DNA of 64,000 bases from Geobacter argillaceus (GTDB taxonomy: Bacteria; Desulfobacterota; Desulfuromonadia; Geobacterales; DSM-12255), in contig NZ_VLLN01000001.1 in the NCBI RefSeq assembly GCF_007830735.1, positions 186,001-250,000 on the forward strand. Reading direction: 5' to 3'. Below the pieces are notes generated by a model. That model was not told the origin of the DNA. It saw only the letters and a list, made by a program, of their open reading frames with translations, and did no database searches. This document shows, in pieces, positions 34,856 through 43,614 of this stretch (position 1 is its first letter; the number at the start of each line of letters is the position of its first letter). A program made the position numbers and the translations under genes.

Positions 34856-35557
34856 TCAGACGATGTGGTCTTTCAGCTCCCGGATGATCTCAACCTGGCG
34901 CTGGAAAATAAAGCGGGAAATCACCGCCTCCTCCCTGCTGGAGGTATCCAGTTCAAAAACATATTTAAACTGCCCATCTTCCGACAGGATCTTGATCAAA
35001 CGGGCCGGCATCTCCAGCGGGGTGCCCAGCAGGCTCAGCCGGGCGACACCCTGGCAGCCGACGTCGATGGCGCCGCTTTCCTTCTCCTGCTGTATGGAAA
35101 TCCCGCCGACGGAAATATCGGTCATCCTGCCGCCAATGGTCGCCGTGTCGGTCCGGAACACAACATCCACCGCCTCGGTAACGGCAACCCGCACGAACCG
35201 CCGGCGCTCGGCCCGAACCACACCATAGGCAAACTTGGTAAGGGTCACCATGCAGCGGGTGATATCAGCCCTGAAAACATTGGCGATCACCTCGTGGGGG
35301 AAATGCCGGCTCTTGATGATGGTCGACTTTTCCAGCCTCATCACCACGGCCTGATGCTGGTGTACCCCGAAGTCGACCATGTCTCCTTCGATGAAGTCGA
35401 CGGTAGCTCCATAGCTGACCGGAATCTCATGATAGTAGTTGAGAAGCCGGAGATCGTTCGCCAGCTGCCCATCCTTGACAGCCTTGAGCGTGGCGAGGAT
35501 GGCATCGCTGTCTGTCTGTGCGGTCCCCACCGGGACTATCTGGTAGTAGTCACTCAT
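34856..35557 (-). CDS. PilZ domain cyclic-di-GMP receptor
   Basis: A 233-residue soluble protein. The N-terminal half (about 1-100) is an unrecognised domain comparable to YcgR-type N-termini. The C-terminal PilZ domain has RAERRRFVRVAV (RxxxR) and DISVGGIS (DxSxxG), the intact cyclic-di-GMP-binding motifs. ATG 35557 was chosen because the upstream sequence lacks family features. It heads an operon with tatD and tcdA; the functional link is not obvious. Confidence 0.88.
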   Translation of the reverse strand: MSDYYQIVPVGTAQTDSDAILATLKAVKDGQLANDLRLLNYYHEIPVSYGATVDFIEGDMVDFGVHQHQAVVMRLEKSTIIKSRHFPHEVIANVFRADITRCMVTLTKFAYGVVRAERRRFVRVAVTEAVDVVFRTDTATIGGRMTDISVGGISIQQEKESGAIDVGCQGVARLSLLGTPLEMPARLIKILSEDGQFKYVFELDTSSREEAVISRFIFQRQVEIIRELKDHIV

Positions 35558-35749
35558 GCTGGTTGGCGTCCCTGAAAAATCTATTGCCCTTTTGTCACTG
35601 TTCATGCAATCATTATCACATGTCAGGCGAAGATAAACTCTTCGCCTTTTCTTTGTCCAGTGATTTTTCAGAGAAAAGTGAGGCATTGTGACAATGCTGT
35701 TCGGCCCCGCCATAATTTTGTGCCAGTCTCATCTACACGGAGCAACGAT
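35558..35749. other. Divergent intergenic region between the PilZ gene and prfC
   Basis: The roughly 190-base gap holds the promoters of both divergent genes. I could not pick a convincing -35/-10 pair on either strand. The prfC ribosome-binding site is GGAG at 35739-35742. Confidence 0.3.
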
Positions 35750-37333
35750 TTGAAGAAGCACAACCAGCACGAAATCGACCGCCGGCGCACCTTCGCCATC
35801 ATCAGCCATCCTGACGCCGGCAAAACGACCATTACGGAAAAACTCCTTCTCTTCGGCGGCGCCATCCAGCAGGCCGGCGAGGTCCGCGCCCGCAAGTCGG
35901 CCCGCTACGCCACCTCGGACTGGATGGAGATGGAGAAGCAGCGGGGAATCTCGGTCACCTCGTCGGTCATGAAGTTCACCTACAGAGACTTTGAGATCAA
36001 CCTCCTGGACACGCCGGGTCACAACGACTTTTCCGAAGACACCTACCGGGTCCTGACCGCGGTCGACTCGGCCCTCATGGTCATCGACTCGGTCAAGGGG
36101 GTGGAGAGCCAGACCAAGAAGCTCCTGGATGTCTGCCGTCTGCGCAACACCCCGATCATGACCTTCATCAACAAGCTGGACCGGGAAGGGCGCGAGCCGA
36201 TCGACCTGATCGACGAGATCGAAAGCGTCCTGAAGATCCAGTGCGCCCCCATGACCTGGCCGATCGGCATGGGCAAGCGTTTCCGCGGCACCTACCACCT
36301 GTACACCAAGGAGCTGACCTTCTTCGATGCCGAGGCCGACCGGGGCACGGGTGATATCGTTACCGTCCAGGGACTGGATGACCCTCGCATTGAGGAACTT
36401 TTGGGGAGCCAGGTGGACGAGCTACGCCACGACATCGAGCTGATCGAGGGGGTCGCCCATCCGTTCGAACAGGAGGCGTACCTGGCCGGCCTGCAGACCC
36501 CGGTATTCTTCGGCAGCGCCGTCAACACCTTTGGTGTCCAGCAACTCCTGGACAGCTTTGTCGAGCATGCTCCGACACCGCTTCCCCGCGAAGCCACCAC
36601 CCGTACCGTTGTCCCCTACGAAGAACCGTTCAGCGGCTTCGTCTTCAAAATCCAGGCGAACATGGACCCGGCCCACCGCGACCGGATCGCCTTCTTCCGA
36701 ATCTGCTCCGGAAAGTTCACCCGCGGCATGAAGGTCCGTCACCTGCGCCTGGGGCGCGACGTGCAGATCGCCAATGCCACCATCTTCATGGCCCAGGACC
36801 GGACCAACGTGGACGAGGCGTTTCCCGGCGACATCATCGGCATCCACAACCACGGCACCATCAAAATCGGCGACACCTTCACCATGGGGGAAGATCTGAA
36901 ATTCACCGGCATCCCGAACTTTGCGCCGGAGCATTTCCGCAAGGTCCGCCTGCTCGACCCGATGAAGTCGAAGGCGTTGGAAAAGGGGCTGGTGCAGCTG
37001 GCCGAGGAGGGAACCACCCAGGTCTTCCGCCCGCAGATGGGCTCCGACTGGATCGTCGGCGCTGTCGGCCTCTTGCAGTTCGATGTGGTCATGCACCGGC
37101 TGGAGCATGAATACAAGGTCAAAGCCACCTACGAGCCGGTCTCCTATGTCACCGCCCGCTGGGTCACCGGCGAGCGGAAAAAACTGGATGAATTCCAGCG
37201 CAAGGAAGCGATGCACTGCTACATCGACGGCGAAGGGAACCTGGCCTACCTGGCGGGCAGTGCCTGGCGACTGGAGAACACGATGGAAAACTGGAAAGAA
37301 CTGGAGTTCCACGAAACACGGGAACACAGCTGA
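35750..37333 (+). CDS. prfC: Peptide chain release factor 3
   Basis: A translational GTPase that removes RF1/RF2 from the ribosome after termination. The GTP motifs are [20 protein letters not shown] and [23 protein letters not shown] begins domain II, and the C-terminal signature is [19 protein letters not shown] 35750 has GGAG seven bases upstream and gives 527 residues, close to the 529 of E. coli RF3; the longer reading has no family counterpart. A strong terminator follows. Confidence 0.95.
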   Translation: MKKHNQHEIDRRRTFAIISHPDAGKTTITEKLLLFGGAIQQAGEVRARKSARYATSDWMEMEKQRGISVTSSVMKFTYRDFEINLLDTPGHNDFSEDTYRVLTAVDSALMVIDSVKGVESQTKKLLDVCRLRNTPIMTFINKLDREGREPIDLIDEIESVLKIQCAPMTWPIGMGKRFRGTYHLYTKELTFFDAEADRGTGDIVTVQGLDDPRIEELLGSQVDELRHDIELIEGVAHPFEQEAYLAGLQTPVFFGSAVNTFGVQQLLDSFVEHAPTPLPREATTRTVVPYEEPFSGFVFKIQANMDPAHRDRIAFFRICSGKFTRGMKVRHLRLGRDVQIANATIFMAQDRTNVDEAFPGDIIGIHNHGTIKIGDTFTMGEDLKFTGIPNFAPEHFRKVRLLDPMKSKALEKGLVQLAEEGTTQVFRPQMGSDWIVGAVGLLQFDVVMHRLEHEYKVKATYEPVSYVTARWVTGERKKLDEFQRKEAMHCYIDGEGNLAYLAGSAWRLENTMENWKELEFHETREHS

Positions 37334-37335
37334 CA

Positions 37336-37367
37336 CGAAAAAGCCCTCCGCATGGAGGGTTTTTTCG
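37336..37367 (+). terminator. Rho-independent terminator of prfC
   Basis: CCCTCC (37344-37349), loop GCAT, GGAGGG (37354-37359), then TTTTTTCG. An A run precedes the stem, so it could also act leftward for the small gene that ends at 37394. Confidence 0.85.
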
Positions 37368-37393
37368 TTGGTGCATTGTTGTTATCGCCTTCT

Positions 37394-37606
37394 TCAACTG
37401 AGGTTGTCATAATCGCCCCTGACGAGAGGGAACACCTCGTGCCGCACCTCGTGGTCAAGGTTTTTGATCGTGCCGCAGGCAACGCAGAGGTATTTGTCAC
37501 TGCTGTCAGTGTAGTCGTTCTTTTCGCACGCTCCGCTCCAGACCTTGGTGTCGCACCGCTCATCGACCGATTCTGCCTTGATTCCTTTTCTCCCAAATCC
37601 TTTCAT
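37394..37606 (-). CDS. Small cysteine-containing protein
   Basis: A 70-residue protein with four cysteines (CDTKVWSGAC and CVACG) that may bind a metal, followed by HEVRHEVFPLVRGDYDNL. It begins with a basic stretch (MKGFGRKGIK). AAGGGGG precedes the ATG at 37606. It is not similar to any family I recognise; a zinc-ribbon-like fold is possible. It is convergent with prfC. Confidence 0.45.
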   Translation of the reverse strand: MKGFGRKGIKAESVDERCDTKVWSGACEKNDYTDSSDKYLCVACGTIKNLDHEVRHEVFPLVRGDYDNLS

Positions 37607-37733
37607 GACCAACGCCCCCTTTCCTTACATCAATTATAGCACGGGGGAGCATCCGGCAGGTCTGTCGAATCCGCTGCAGCGTGTGCAAGAGCCAAGCATG
37701 AGCGTCTCCGAGGACGGTTTTGCACACGAAAGT

Positions 37734-38803
37734 CTAACGTGTAAGCTTCCACGCCTTGCGCAGTGCCGCCAGGGTGCGGGACTGCACGCCGATGACAGAC
37801 GTCCCCTTCTTTTCCCACTGCGAGATGCTGGAGGAAGTAATCCTGCAGCGGGCTGCAAATTCCGTCTGGGTCTCACCAAGAGATGACCGCCAGGCACGGA
37901 TGGCATCACCGGTAAGCGGGTCGGGAAACGGCACTGTTCCGGCCGTACCGTTGCGACGCTCCGACGTTGCCGGAGCGGCTTTTGTGGACGGTTTCGCAAC
38001 GGATGGCTGCGCATCGGCAGATGGTGTGGACACCTTCCCCCGGCCCGGTCTCTTTGCGGCGGAAACGGCCGGCGGCGGTGGGAGCGCGTCCCCCGACCCG
38101 GCCAGATCGATCCCGAATACGTCGGCAATGCCGGTTGCGGCTATCCTCCGGCGGGAGGTCCCTGCCGTGGCCGCATCCGTAACCGCCGCGGAGACATCGA
38201 CCAGCTCTTCGTGATTCACCCCGCGCAGGAGAAACAGCAGCTCCGGGGAGTGGTCCAACCGGGCGCCACACCGTAGAGTACCGCCGCCACATGCTTGCAC
38301 ATGCCGGCCCAGTCAGGACAGTCACAGTCGAATTTCATCTCGCCGGGGAGCGGGAAGAGCCCTTCCCTGCGATCCGAAACGACCTCCATGACGCCACGGT
38401 CCAGCTTGCCCCGCAACAGATCGATCAACGACCCGATCCGCCCGGTACAGGCCGACCTGACGGTATCCCATTTCGTTTTCTTGAGCGGGGTGATGGTGAT
38501 GGAAACGTTGTACAGCGACGATCCGCTGACGATGGCCTTGATCAGGCCGCTCCGGATTTCCAGATGGCAGACCGAACCGTTTCTGACATAGCTGCGGCCG
38601 CGGGGGAGACGATTGGCATAATCGCCGAATGACTCCATATGGTCGCACCACCCCTTGCCCCAGAAGGAGTCGGCGATCTTGCGGCCGGACAAGAGGACCG
38701 GTTGCACCTTGAGCCCCTTCTTCCTCATCTTTTCAAGCTGCTTCTCCGCCTTTGCCCGCCGCTCCGCCACCGAAACGTAGGGCGCCCAGCCGTAATATCT
38801 CAT
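37734..38803 (-). pseudogene. SWIM zinc-finger/HTH protein gene interrupted by a frameshift
   Basis: The first part (38803 to about 38267) encodes an N-terminal domain (RYYGWAPYVSVAERRAK, SFWGKGWCDHMESF) and the SWIM motif CDCPDWAGMCKHVAAVLYGV. The second part, in the next frame (about 38266 to 37734), continues with GARLDHSPELLFLLRGVN, a low-complexity spacer and a C-terminal XRE-type HTH (RSSLGETQTEFAARCRITSS). Reading GTGGGCGCC in place of GTGGCGCC near 38265 would restore one frame of about 356 codons. It is either a one-base deletion or a sequencing error. SWIM proteins bind DNA or proteins. Confidence 0.75.
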
Positions 38804-39019
38804 GGTAAAGGTTTCCTTCGGTTCGTCACGTTAGGTAAGCTGTCCGGCCGACGGGGTGGGATAGAGTTGTTCAAACTCGGGAAAATACTTTTGGGAAATA
38901 TCACCTGCAATCTGCGGTCATGGTTGACTCCATGGTTGACGCCTATTCCTTGCGTGAACCGGTCATCTTCCCAAATGGAACATTTATCCTGTGTGCATGT
39001 GAAGATGTGCGTAGATTAA
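38804..39019. other. Intergenic stretch between the SWIM gene and the first toxin gene
   Basis: No gene-like sequence is seen in about 216 bases. It contains a short near-direct repeat (tggttgactcca then tggttgacgcc around 38920-38945). The SWIM gene ribosome site (AAGGAAACC) lies at its left end. Confidence 0.3.
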
Positions 39020-39427
39020 CTACGCCTGTCGCACTTCAAGGCGTAATCCCTCAATTTTCTCAAAATCGCGCCGGTTAGCGGTAATAACCGTGTAATCCAG
39101 AGAAATAGCCGTCGCTGCAATAATCAGATCATGAGAACCTACCGTAAAACCTCGCTGTACCAGTGATGCCCATATTCTGGCGTAGATGCGGGCAACTCCA
39201 ATGTCAAACGGGAATACAGGGATCATCTCGATCACTTTTTCCACAAAGGCCTGACGTCTTATTTTCCTGGTTTCCGTGTCGGCCCGCTCGACTCCATGGA
39301 GAAGTTCGGCCACTGTTACCACGCTAATACCGAACGGCTCATCTTCACGACCAGCCACTAGATTTTCAACTACCCCCCGGCTTCTTTCCAGTACGATGAT
39401 CTCGCTGGAGTCAAGTATCACTCCCAT
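39020..39427 (-). CDS. vapC: VapC-type PIN-domain toxin
   Basis: A 135-residue PIN nuclease. Acidic residues: Asp6 (GVILDSSEIIVLER), Glu in VVTVAELLHGVERAD, Asp in VGSHDLIIAATAISLDY, and the C-terminal ITANRRDFEKIEGL. It probably cleaves RNA when free of its antitoxin; the exact target is not known. It overlaps the upstream antitoxin gene by 10 bases, so both are co-translated, and the antitoxin is made first. Confidence 0.9.
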   Translation of the reverse strand: MGVILDSSEIIVLERSRGVVENLVAGREDEPFGISVVTVAELLHGVERADTETRKIRRQAFVEKVIEMIPVFPFDIGVARIYARIWASLVQRGFTVGSHDLIIAATAISLDYTVITANRRDFEKIEGLRLEVRQA

Positions 39428-39696
39428 GGCAGAGCCTCTGGCATTGAAGGCTGTGAACTTGCAGCAGCTATAACATCGGCTTCAAATGAGTCACTTCTGT
39501 CGAGATGGGGGAAAGCTTGCACAATCTTACGCAGGTCAGCAAGGGTTGCGCCACTGTCGATCGGTTCCACCGGAACTAGGGATGCGGCCGGTTTTCCGCC
39601 ACGGACAACAGTATACCGATCTCCACGGTATTTAATGTTATTAAGCAGTTCCGAAAAATTTCTCACCGCATCGGTTGAACTGATTACTGTTTGCAT
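39418..39696 (-). CDS. vapB: Phd/YefM-family antitoxin partner of VapC
   Basis: A 92-residue protein. The N-terminal ISSTDAVRNFSELLNNIKYRG, then YTVVRGGKPAASLVPVE, is the Phd/YefM DNA-binding fold; the C-terminal part (KIVQAFPHLDRSDSFEADV) would bind toxin. A 25-base perfect palindrome just upstream of the ATG is the likely autoregulatory operator. The pairing of a Phd-type antitoxin with a PIN toxin is common, though both families mix freely. Confidence 0.88.
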   Translation of the reverse strand: MQTVISSTDAVRNFSELLNNIKYRGDRYTVVRGGKPAASLVPVEPIDSGATLADLRKIVQAFPHLDRSDSFEADVIAAASSQPSMPEALPWE

Positions 39697-39706
39697 GGCA
39701 ACCTCC

Positions 39707-39731
39707 GCAAAATATGATAATCATATTTTGC
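39707..39731. promoter_or_regulatory. Palindromic operator of the first VapBC module
   Basis: GCAAAATATGAT, one A, ATCATATTTTGC: perfect 12-bp arms around a single central base. It lies 10 bases before the antitoxin start codon and is AT-rich in a GC-rich region. A Phd-family dimer would bind here. Confidence 0.7.
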
Positions 39732-39789
39732 ATTATTTATTGGTTCTGACAATATAATTAATCCGCATCTGCTCATTTAAATTTGTTCC

Positions 39790-39910
39790 AACGGGGCTGA
39801 GGCTGACCCTCGACCGTAGGGAGAGGGGTCGTGCCGAAGGTGTACGCCCGGCATGGGCGTGAACTTATGGGGTGCAAGTCCCCTGTACGTGAATCCAAAC
39901 ACTGAGGCAG
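39790..39910 (+). ncRNA. Structured-RNA relic, resembling a group II intron 5' domain
   Basis: Compensatory-looking stems are visible, such as GGGGTGCAAGTCCCC (39870-39884) and acgcccggcatgggcgt (39844-39860), within a run that has GGTCGTGCCGAAGG and ends GTGAATCCAAACACTGAGG. The GGGGTGCAAGTCCCC element resembles the GGTGAAAGTCC hairpin of bacterial group II introns. No reverse transcriptase, domain V or 3' end is found, so it would be a truncated remnant. The call is by resemblance only. Confidence 0.3.
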
Positions 39911-39921
39911 TATTAGGATTA

Positions 39922-39962
39922 TCAGACCTACACATCTGACTTTGTCAAGAGTGTAGGTCTGA
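39922..39962. repeat. Inverted repeat near the RNA relic
   Basis: TCAGACCTACAC (39922-39933) and GTGTAGGTCTGA (39951-39962) form a 12-bp perfect stem with a 17-base loop. There is no T run, so it is not a classical terminator. It may be terminal repeats of a deleted element brought together or a binding site. Between 39732 and 40012 no gene is seen. Confidence 0.55.
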
Positions 39963-40012
39963 CACTTGAACTTACTCCTCGCCTGCCATCATTCGGCCAC
40001 ATCCCCGCACCA

Positions 40013-40435
40013 TCAAGATGCCGTGCCGTTGTTGTCGTACGGATTAACAACCCGGACTGAAAACGGGCTGAAGTGCCGTTCGTTGCGGGTAACTACGGAC
40101 AAGCCGTGGTGAAGGGCAGTGGCGGCGATGATCACATCGGCGCCGTCATGACCGACACGTGCGGTCAGCTCCCCCCAGCGGCAGGCAATGTCCGGAGTAA
40201 CCGGAAGCACGCGATCACCGTAATCCCTCATCAGCACGTCCAGCCACTGCTGCAAACGCTCCGCAAACGGTGCATCCTTGCTCCGCTGCAGGGCGATCCC
40301 ACGCTGAATTTCGCTTATGGTAACCACGCTTATAAACAGGCCTTTCCCCTGGACCGACGACAACCAAGCCACAACGTTCCGGTCAGGAGCACGCTTCCGC
40401 AGTTCCGAAATCACCATGGTGTCGAGTAGCCACAT
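40013..40435 (-). CDS. VapC/FitB-type PIN-domain toxin
   Basis: A 140-residue PIN nuclease. Asp5 (MWLLDTMVISELRK), Glu in VVTISEIQRGIALQRS, Asp in VGHDGADVIIAATALHHGL and Asn/Glu in VVTRNERHFSPF are the expected active-site residues. The FitB-like opening LLDTMVISELRK is typical. It overlaps the antitoxin stop codon by one base. It is a second and distinct module, 300 bases from the first. Confidence 0.92.
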   Translation of the reverse strand: MWLLDTMVISELRKRAPDRNVVAWLSSVQGKGLFISVVTISEIQRGIALQRSKDAPFAERLQQWLDVLMRDYGDRVLPVTPDIACRWGELTARVGHDGADVIIAATALHHGLSVVTRNERHFSPFSVRVVNPYDNNGTAS

Positions 40436-40695
40436 CAGAATTCGACCTCGCGGGAAACATACGGCAGCCGCTCAAACTCCTCATCATCCTTCGGCATTGC
40501 CAGCAAATGATCCACAAAACGGGGCATGGCTGCCGCCTTGAACTTTTCAAGCCGCATGTATTCATCGGCGGCAACGATCACAACCACTTCGCGCCCGCGA
40601 CGGGTCACATGCTGCGGCTCACCATGAAGCGCAGCTTCAACCACTTTACTGAACTGGTTTTTTGCATCCTGCAGCCGCCACGATTGAGAATTCAT
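40435..40695 (-). CDS. Phd/YefM-family antitoxin of the second PIN module
   Basis: An 86-residue protein: WRLQDAKNQFSKVVEAALHGEPQHVTRRGREVVVIVAADEY is a textbook Phd/YefM opening. The C-terminus (RLPYVSREVEF) binds toxin. ATG 40695 has GGAGG upstream and replaces a longer reading. A near-perfect palindrome upstream is the probable operator. Confidence 0.93.
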   Translation of the reverse strand: MNSQSWRLQDAKNQFSKVVEAALHGEPQHVTRRGREVVVIVAADEYMRLEKFKAAAMPRFVDHLLAMPKDDEEFERLPYVSREVEF

Positions 40696-40710
40696 ACTCA
40701 CCACCTCCAA

Positions 40711-40731
40711 CTAGCTAGATCATCTGGCTAG
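40711..40731. promoter_or_regulatory. Palindromic operator of the second PIN module
   Basis: CTAGCTAGA TCA TCTGGCTAG: 9-bp arms with one mismatch, centred 26 bases upstream of the antitoxin ATG. The arms are unrelated to the AT-rich operator of the first module, which argues against cross-regulation. Confidence 0.6.
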
Positions 40732-40787
40732 ATTGTGCTAAGGATGACCTGGTTTGTCAATACGAAGATGTAATTTTTTCAGCAACT

Positions 40788-43484
40788 TCATATCCCCGCC
40801 TTCTCCAGATCGAGCGTCACCATCCTGAGCAGCGCCTCATCGTCCATCTCGGTCAGCAGGGTTTCCGCCCCCTCCAGCAGCTCCGTCGCCAGGCCGGCCT
40901 TGGCGGTAATCAGGGCGTCGATCTTCTCCTCCACCGTCCCCTTGCAGACGAACTTATGCACCATGACGTTCTTGTTCTGGCCGATGCGAAAGGCGCGGTC
41001 GGTGGCCTGGTTCTCCACTGCCGGGTTCCACCAGCGGTCGAAGTGGATGACATGGCCGGCAGCGGTCAGATTGAGACCGGAACCGCCCGCCTTGAGCGAG
41101 AGGACGAAGAACGGGGGGCCATCCTCGTGCTGGAAGCGGTCCACCAGTTTCTTGCGCGCCGCCACCGGTGTGCCACCGTGCAGGACCAGGCCCGGACGGC
41201 CGAACAACGTGGCCAGGAAGGCGGCCAGCGGCCCTGCCATCTCCCGGAACTGGGTAAAGACCAGCACCTTTTCCTGGCGCGAGGCGATCTCTTCCACAAG
41301 TTCTCGCAGGCGGACGAACTTGCCGCTCCGCTCCTCGGCAAAATCGCCGTCCCCCAGGGACTGACCCGGATGGTTGCAGATCTGCTTGAACCGCATCAGC
41401 ATTGAGAGGATCAGCCCCCGGCGCTTCATTCCCTCTTGCTCCTTGAGGGCTGTGGCCAGCTCCTTCACCGCCTGGCTGTACAGCCGGGCCTGCACCTTGC
41501 TCAGACCGCACCAGGCCGCCATCTCCACCTTGTCGGGAAGATCGCTGATGACGCTCCGGTCGGTCTTCAAGCGACGCAGGATATAGGGCTGCACCAGTGT
41601 GCGCAGCGGGGCATACGACGGCGACTCGCGCTTTTCCAGCGAGGTGACGAACTGTTTGAACCGGGGCGCAGAGCCGAGCAGGCCGGGACAGATGAAGTCG
41701 AACAGGGACCAGAGATCGGAGAGCCGGTTTTCCACCGGGGTACCGGTCAGGGCGATGCGCGCCCTTCCGGAAAGGGTCTTCACCGCCTTGGCCTGCTGCG
41801 TGCCGGGGTTCTTGATTGCCTGGGCCTCATCCAGCACGATCAGGTTCCAGGTCGTTTCCTTCAGCCACTCCTGGCGCTGCAGCATGCCGTAGGTGGTCAG
41901 CACCGCATCGGCGGAGGCGAGCCCTGAGGCGGGGTCGGCGGCAATCCGCTCCAGTTCCGCTCGTTCGATTTCCGACGGATGGAGGCATACCACCGAAAGC
42001 GACGGTGCAAAGCGCTCCAGCTCGCTCTTCCAGTTGGCAAGCAGCGAGGCGGGGAGCACCAGCAGGCTGGGGGTGGGCTTCCCGCTGCGCCCCTGTTGGG
42101 CCAGCAGCAGGGAGATAACCTGGATGGTCTTGCCGAGCCCCATGTCGTCGGCCAGGCAGGCGCCCAGCCCCAGTTCCGACAGGAACCAGAGCCAGTTGAG
42201 GCCGGTCTGCTGGTAAGGGCGCAGGGTCGCCCGCAACCGGGAACCGGCCTGCACTGCCGCCAGCCTGGCCGGTTCCCGCAGCCCGGCCAACATCTCCCGC
42301 AACCTCCCCCCCGCCTCCACAAAGGCCCAGCCGGTTTCATCCAACGTGGGGTCGTCGCCGGCCAGGTCACGACGGGCGCCGGCCAGGAGCCGCATCCCTT
42401 CAACAAAGGAAAGGCCATCCTCCCCGGCCCCGGCCTCGACCCGGCGCCACTGCTCCAGGGCCTGGCGGAGTTTTTCCCCATCCACCTCGACCCACTCCCC
42501 CCGCAGGAGCGTCAACCCCTCACCGGCTGCGGTCAGGGTCGCAACCTCTTCCGGTGTCAGGTCGGCGCCGTTCAGGGTCAGCTGCACCCGGAAATCGAGC
42601 AACGACTGCGCCGAAAGGGATTCTCCGACACTGGAGCCGATGACGGCCTGCACCCGTGGACGGGGCCGTTTCTTCCACCAGTCCGGCAGGCGCACGACGA
42701 GGCCGCTCTCCTCCAGAGTTGGTACATCCTTCAGGAACGGATAGGCCTCCTCCGGCGTCCATGCCAGCGGGTGATAGATATCGCCACTCTCCAGCAGCTC
42801 CGTCACCCAGGCACAGCGGGTGCTTGCCTCGTGTACCGGCTCCAGCAGGCGCAGCAGCGCTTCGCGGTTATTGGCCCCGGCATACTCGCGGAGCGCCTGG
42901 CTTAAGGGGAGATGCTGGGCACGGGCGTTTTTGCCCAGGCGGGGGATGTAGGTCGCCATGAAGGCAAAGGGGAATTCAGGGTCCTGCCTGTTCTCCGCCA
43001 GATGGAAACAGACCCGCCCCACCTGCCGCCAGAGCGGCGCATACCGGTGCAGAAAGCCGGCCAGCCCCTCCGTATCCCTGGCTATCGAATCCAGTGCCCA
43101 GGCGCCGAGCGTGCGCCAGATGGCGGCAAGCGCTTCGGGAGTACAGTATTCGGCCCCCGGCATGGGAGGGATGCTGAGGGTCAGATGGGTGAGGGTTGCA
43201 TCATCAAGGGGGGGTAACGGTTCCAGCCGCTCGGCAGTTGGCTGGCTTTGGCAGAGCAGGAGCAGATAGCGGGCGCCGAAATCGCGCCAGAACATCCAGG
43301 AGAGCGGCCAGTCGGGAGCGGACCTCCCCCCGGCAAGCGTCATGATCCCTGCGGATTGGGACTCCGCAAAGGCCCGGGCTATCCTTTCGGCGTTGAACGG
43401 TCCGGCTGCGGAAACGTCCGATGTCTCGCCGCATGCTGCATCAATCAGCAGCAGATGACCGGACGGCGTGAGGGTAAGGTTCAT
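40788..43484 (-). CDS. SNF2-family DEAD/DEAH box helicase
   Basis: An 898-residue protein. The N-terminal 400 residues are an uncharacterised SNF2-associated region. The motor begins RPYQQTGLNWLWFLSELGLG; motif I is LADDMGLGKTIQ, motif II VLDEAQAIKN, motif III LTGTPVENRLSDLW. The helicase C domain has SLKAGGSGLNLTAAGHVIHF and motif VI RAFRIGQNKNVMVHKF. Such proteins translocate on double-stranded DNA and displace bound proteins, for example at RNA polymerase; the substrate is unknown. No restriction or defence gene is adjacent. Confidence 0.93.
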   Translation of the reverse strand: MNLTLTPSGHLLLIDAACGETSDVSAAGPFNAERIARAFAESQSAGIMTLAGGRSAPDWPLSWMFWRDFGARYLLLLCQSQPTAERLEPLPPLDDATLTHLTLSIPPMPGAEYCTPEALAAIWRTLGAWALDSIARDTEGLAGFLHRYAPLWRQVGRVCFHLAENRQDPEFPFAFMATYIPRLGKNARAQHLPLSQALREYAGANNREALLRLLEPVHEASTRCAWVTELLESGDIYHPLAWTPEEAYPFLKDVPTLEESGLVVRLPDWWKKRPRPRVQAVIGSSVGESLSAQSLLDFRVQLTLNGADLTPEEVATLTAAGEGLTLLRGEWVEVDGEKLRQALEQWRRVEAGAGEDGLSFVEGMRLLAGARRDLAGDDPTLDETGWAFVEAGGRLREMLAGLREPARLAAVQAGSRLRATLRPYQQTGLNWLWFLSELGLGACLADDMGLGKTIQVISLLLAQQGRSGKPTPSLLVLPASLLANWKSELERFAPSLSVVCLHPSEIERAELERIAADPASGLASADAVLTTYGMLQRQEWLKETTWNLIVLDEAQAIKNPGTQQAKAVKTLSGRARIALTGTPVENRLSDLWSLFDFICPGLLGSAPRFKQFVTSLEKRESPSYAPLRTLVQPYILRRLKTDRSVISDLPDKVEMAAWCGLSKVQARLYSQAVKELATALKEQEGMKRRGLILSMLMRFKQICNHPGQSLGDGDFAEERSGKFVRLRELVEEIASRQEKVLVFTQFREMAGPLAAFLATLFGRPGLVLHGGTPVAARKKLVDRFQHEDGPPFFVLSLKAGGSGLNLTAAGHVIHFDRWWNPAVENQATDRAFRIGQNKNVMVHKFVCKGTVEEKIDALITAKAGLATELLEGAETLLTEMDDEALLRMVTLDLEKAGI

Positions 43485-43614
43485 TGGGTGTTCACCTGCG
43501 CTGGCAATGATGACGGGAAAAGACGATTTCCCCGCGGACGGAGCATATCACCGGCACCGGCAAGCGTCAATGAACCGAAGCCGGCGTCATGCTGCTGCTC
43601 GGGAGAGCACGCCC
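43485..43614. other. Short intergenic region upstream of the SNF2 gene
   Basis: About 130 bases with no gene and no clear promoter pair. It must hold the SNF2 promoter and the end of the AEC transporter transcript. Part is GC-rich (43590-43614). Confidence 0.25.

Noticed and set aside
39732-40012. Insertion sequence
   Set aside because: An inverted repeat is present but no transposase frame or target duplication was found.
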